A stretch of DNA of 8,722 bases from Candidatus Gottesmanbacteria bacterium (GTDB taxonomy: Bacteria > Patescibacteriota > Microgenomatia > UBA10105 > UBA927). Where the stretch lies: positions 1 to 8,722 of the forward strand of contig JACREP010000037.1 of assembly GCA_016218185.1 (NCBI GenBank). Reading direction: 5' to 3'. Position 1 is the first letter of the stretch, and the number at the start of each line of letters is the position of its first letter. Positions 6,728 through 8,722 of this stretch are shown here, piece after piece. Both the position numbers and the translations under genes were made by a program. A model generated the notes under the pieces. That model was not told the origin of the DNA. It did not search any database and worked only from the letters and a program-made list of their open reading frames with translations.

Positions 6728-7449
6728 ACGATCGGCCTCCGATTATCATTCTTCATGGTTGGGGACTATCCGGTAAGACGTTTGAGCCATTGGTGAGCGT
6801 TCTGACAAAGCTTGGGTATCGAGTAACAGCGCCGGACATGCCCGGATTCGGCGGGGCCCAGACGCCGGACAAACCGCTCGCGCTTTCGGATTATGTTGCG
6901 TTTATCCACGATTACCTTAAAAAAAACAGCATTGAACAGCCTGTTTTCATCGGCCATTCGTTTGGAGGACGGGTAGCGCTTAAATACCAATTATTGTACC
7001 CAAAAAGTGTTGCCGCACTTATTTTATCCGGAACGCCTGGATTCACTCCGATACCAAAGAAAAAACTTCTGCTTTTCATTGCTCTGGCCAAAGTTGGAAA
7101 ATTGTTGTTTTCGATACCGCCATTAAACTTTTTTCAGGATGCAGTCCGACGGTGGTACTACTATTTCGTCGGTGCCAAGGAGTTTTTCCGGGCGGAAGGT
7201 GCCATGCGCGAGACGTTTAAGCGCGTTGTGAGAGAAGATTTAGTTTCCGCGATGGAAACGGTAGATATTCCAACACTTCTTCTTTGGGGGGAATACGATA
7301 TTATCGTGCCGGTTAGTATTGCTGAACGCATGCACCAGGTAATCGCGGGATCAGAGCTCATCGTCATTCCTGAGGCCGACCACGGTGTGCCGTTTAAACA
7401 GCCCGAGGTATTTACGTCATACGCGGAACGCTTCATTGGCTCACATTAA
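6724..7449 (+). CDS. Alpha/beta hydrolase of unknown substrate
   Basis: A 241-residue soluble alpha/beta hydrolase with a complete catalytic triad: nucleophile S79 in GHSFGG (77-82), acid D192 in WGEYDIIVP (188-196) and H220 in EADHGVPF (217-224). The oxyanion-hole motif HGWG is at 11-14 and PDMPGFGG at 37-44. A cap of about 70 residues (about 110-180), rich in Lys, Phe and Tyr, lies between the core halves. There is no signal peptide, so it should be cytoplasmic, though the cap contains a hydrophobic helix (LLLFIALAKVGKLLFSI). It resembles MhpC/BioH-type esterases, but the substrate cannot be read from sequence. Its start overlaps the preceding stop (ATGA) and murF follows after 20 bases, so it is expressed with the peptidoglycan genes. 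A role in wall precursor or undecaprenyl-lipid chemistry is only inference. Confidence 0.88.
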   Translation: MNDRPPIIILHGWGLSGKTFEPLVSVLTKLGYRVTAPDMPGFGGAQTPDKPLALSDYVAFIHDYLKKNSIEQPVFIGHSFGGRVALKYQLLYPKSVAALILSGTPGFTPIPKKKLLLFIALAKVGKLLFSIPPLNFFQDAVRRWYYYFVGAKEFFRAEGAMRETFKRVVREDLVSAMETVDIPTLLLWGEYDIIVPVSIAERMHQVIAGSELIVIPEADHGVPFKQPEVFTSYAERFIGSH

Positions 7450-7469
7450 CCCAAACGATTATAAAGCGT

Positions 7470-8722
7470 ATGGATATATTGATACTTCTTATAGCTTTTG
7501 TTTGGATTATACGTATTATCGGCAATACGCTTACCTACTCAGCTTTGTGGCGGGTGAAGGAATATCGGTTGGATCGGATGGTCATTCACCTTCGGACACC
7601 GCAGGGCAGACGATTCTGGTGGCCTGAACGCCGACGTCCCGCCATATCCCCAAAGTCCGCACTTCTGGTGCTGCTGAGTTTGAGTATCTCAGGTAGTATC
7701 GTGTGGACGTTTAATCTCCCTATTCTTCTGCGATTGGCAATAGCGGATATATTGAGTTTTCCTGTTACGTGGATCCTCGTCCTTATGCTAAACGCTCCGA
7801 CAAAGGTCTACCATGCGATTCTTATCGCGTCGGCGGTGAGAAAACTTCGATCGCACAAACAGATGATCGTGATCGGCGTCACGGGAAGCTTCGGCAAAAC
7901 ATCAACGAAGGAATTTTTGGCAACCATTCTTTCTAAAAAATATACCGTGCTGAAAACTGAAGCGAGTAAAAATTCTCCGATTGCGATTGCAGAGACAGTG
8001 CTTGCCGATCTTACGCCTGAAACCCAGGTATTTATCGTTGAGATGGGCGCATATAAGCGGGGAGAAATCCAGACTATGGCAGAAATGGTGCAGCCTACGA
8101 TCGGTATTGTGACCGCAATAAACGCACAACATCAGGATTTATTCGGGAGCCTGGATGCCACCATGGCGGCAAAATATGAACTTATCCAGGGGCTCCGGGA
8201 GGGGAATATTGGCATATTTAACGCAGACAATGCATTTATCCGACGCATGGGAGAGCGCGCAAAACTTGAGGGCCATGCTGTGTGGTGGTATACAGAAGAA
8301 AGTTCAAAGTTCAAAGTTCAAAGTTCAAAAGTAAATACAAAAATTTTTGTTGCATCCGACATTACAGCGATGATCAATGGGGTTGAGTTTACCTGTAGAT
8401 TCGGAAAACAATATGCGAGAATAAGCGTTTCGGTGTTGGGCGCACATCAGGTAAGTAATATATTAGCTGCCATTGCCGGGGCAGTGGCTGCAGACATGGA
8501 GTTTGCCGAAGCCGTACGAGCCGCTTCCCGTATACAATCCTTTCCTAAAATAATGGAACCGGTGAAAGGGATCCATGGGGCGACGTTCATCAACGACACG
8601 TTTAATAACAATCCGGATGCGGCAAAAGCGGCAATTGCGTATTTAGCGAAAACCAAGGGAAGAAAGATGCTTGTATTTCAGCCCATGGTTGAGTTGGGAA
8701 AATATGCAGCAGAGAGCCATAG
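7470..8722 (+). CDS. murF: MurF-type ligase with N-terminal membrane domain (3' truncated by window edge)
   Basis: MurF adds D-Ala-D-Ala to UDP-MurNAc-tripeptide. From the ATG at 7470, 417 codons are open to the edge. Residues 132 onward are a Mur ligase: VIGVTGSFGKTSTKEF (134-149, K143 in the P-loop), VEMGAYKRGEI (190-200), TAINAQHQDLFGS (215-227), the lysine expected to be carbamylated (K235 in AAKYEL), LGAHQVSNILAA near the start of the C-terminal domain, and NDTFNNNPDAA (375-385), the counterpart of the family's DSYNANP. The usual N-terminal UDP-binding domain (80-100 residues) is not visible. Instead residues 1-131 hold a hydrophobic helix (about 2-24), a basic loop (28-62) containing VKEYRLDR, and two more hydrophobic segments (about 63-81 and 83-107). 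By the positive-inside rule the ligase faces the cytoplasm. There is no clear ribosome binding site. MurF is the best name; a related membrane-bound Mur ligase is possible. Confidence 0.88.
   Translation, partial: MDILILLIAFVWIIRIIGNTLTYSALWRVKEYRLDRMVIHLRTPQGRRFWWPERRRPAISPKSALLVLLSLSISGSIVWTFNLPILLRLAIADILSFPVTWILVLMLNAPTKVYHAILIASAVRKLRSHKQMIVIGVTGSFGKTSTKEFLATILSKKYTVLKTEASKNSPIAIAETVLADLTPETQVFIVEMGAYKRGEIQTMAEMVQPTIGIVTAINAQHQDLFGSLDATMAAKYELIQGLREGNIGIFNADNAFIRRMGERAKLEGHAVWWYTEESSKFKVQSSKVNTKIFVASDITAMINGVEFTCRFGKQYARISVSVLGAHQVSNILAAIAGAVAADMEFAEAVRAASRIQSFPKIMEPVKGIHGATFINDTFNNNPDAAKAAIAYLAKTKGRKMLVFQPMVELGKYAAESH
8301..8328 (+). repeat. Four perfect 7-bp tandem repeats (AGTTCAA) inside murF
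   Basis: AGTTCAA occurs four times without interruption, then a near copy (AAAGTAA). It encodes SSKFKVQSSK in the central ligase domain, between the Mur motifs TEE and KIFVASDI. The unit is not a multiple of three, so gain or loss of one or two copies would shift the frame of murF; three copies keep it. Confidence 0.93.

Noticed and set aside
7385..7627. Short plus-strand open frame across the hydrolase-murF junction (80 residues)
   Set aside because: It overlaps the end of the hydrolase and the membrane domain of murF in another frame, with no family features.

Overview
The window is one densely packed, entirely plus-strand gene block that makes the cytoplasmic precursor of peptidoglycan. 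Eight genes follow one another with gaps of at most about 20 bases, or with short overlaps: murE (5' end outside the window), pgeF, murC, murB, murA, a GlmU-like sugar nucleotidyltransferase, an alpha/beta hydrolase, and murF (3' end outside the window). No RNA gene, insertion sequence, CRISPR array, convincing terminator or minus-strand gene was seen, and no stretch over 300 bases lacks a gene.

Likely organism: a bacterium of the Candidate Phyla Radiation (Patescibacteria). This rests on remembered family traits: the GIKGV-type nucleotide loop in MurC, the DPHHDLTPRFLWQ stretch in MurC, the GFMTDWQ motif and the extra FYNFNW segment in MurA, and a MurF whose usual N-terminal domain is replaced by membrane segments. 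Short A-rich tandem repeats at a gene junction and inside a gene also fit. TGA is used as a real stop (ends of murA and of the GlmU-like gene), which argues against the lineages that read TGA as glycine. A homology search is needed to place it properly.

Layout: 1-918 murE fragment; 911-1645 pgeF, overlapping murE by 8 bases; 1655-3073 murC; 3056-3087 a 16-bp tandem duplication across the murC stop; 3092-4072 murB; 4080-5417 murA; 5414-6727 GlmU-like gene (ATGA overlap with murA); 6724-7449 alpha/beta hydrolase (ATGA overlap); 7470-8722 murF, open at the window edge and carrying a 4x7-bp tandem repeat in its coding sequence.

How they work together: the GlmU-like protein probably supplies UDP-GlcNAc. 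MurA and MurB turn it into UDP-MurNAc. MurC, then MurD (not in the window), MurE and MurF build the pentapeptide. PgeF is the known proofreader for wrong first residues added by MurC. The hydrolase has no assigned job. The most interesting points are the membrane-anchored MurF without a recognisable UDP-binding domain, non-canonical active-site motifs in MurE and MurB, and the hydrolase locked into the operon by translational coupling.
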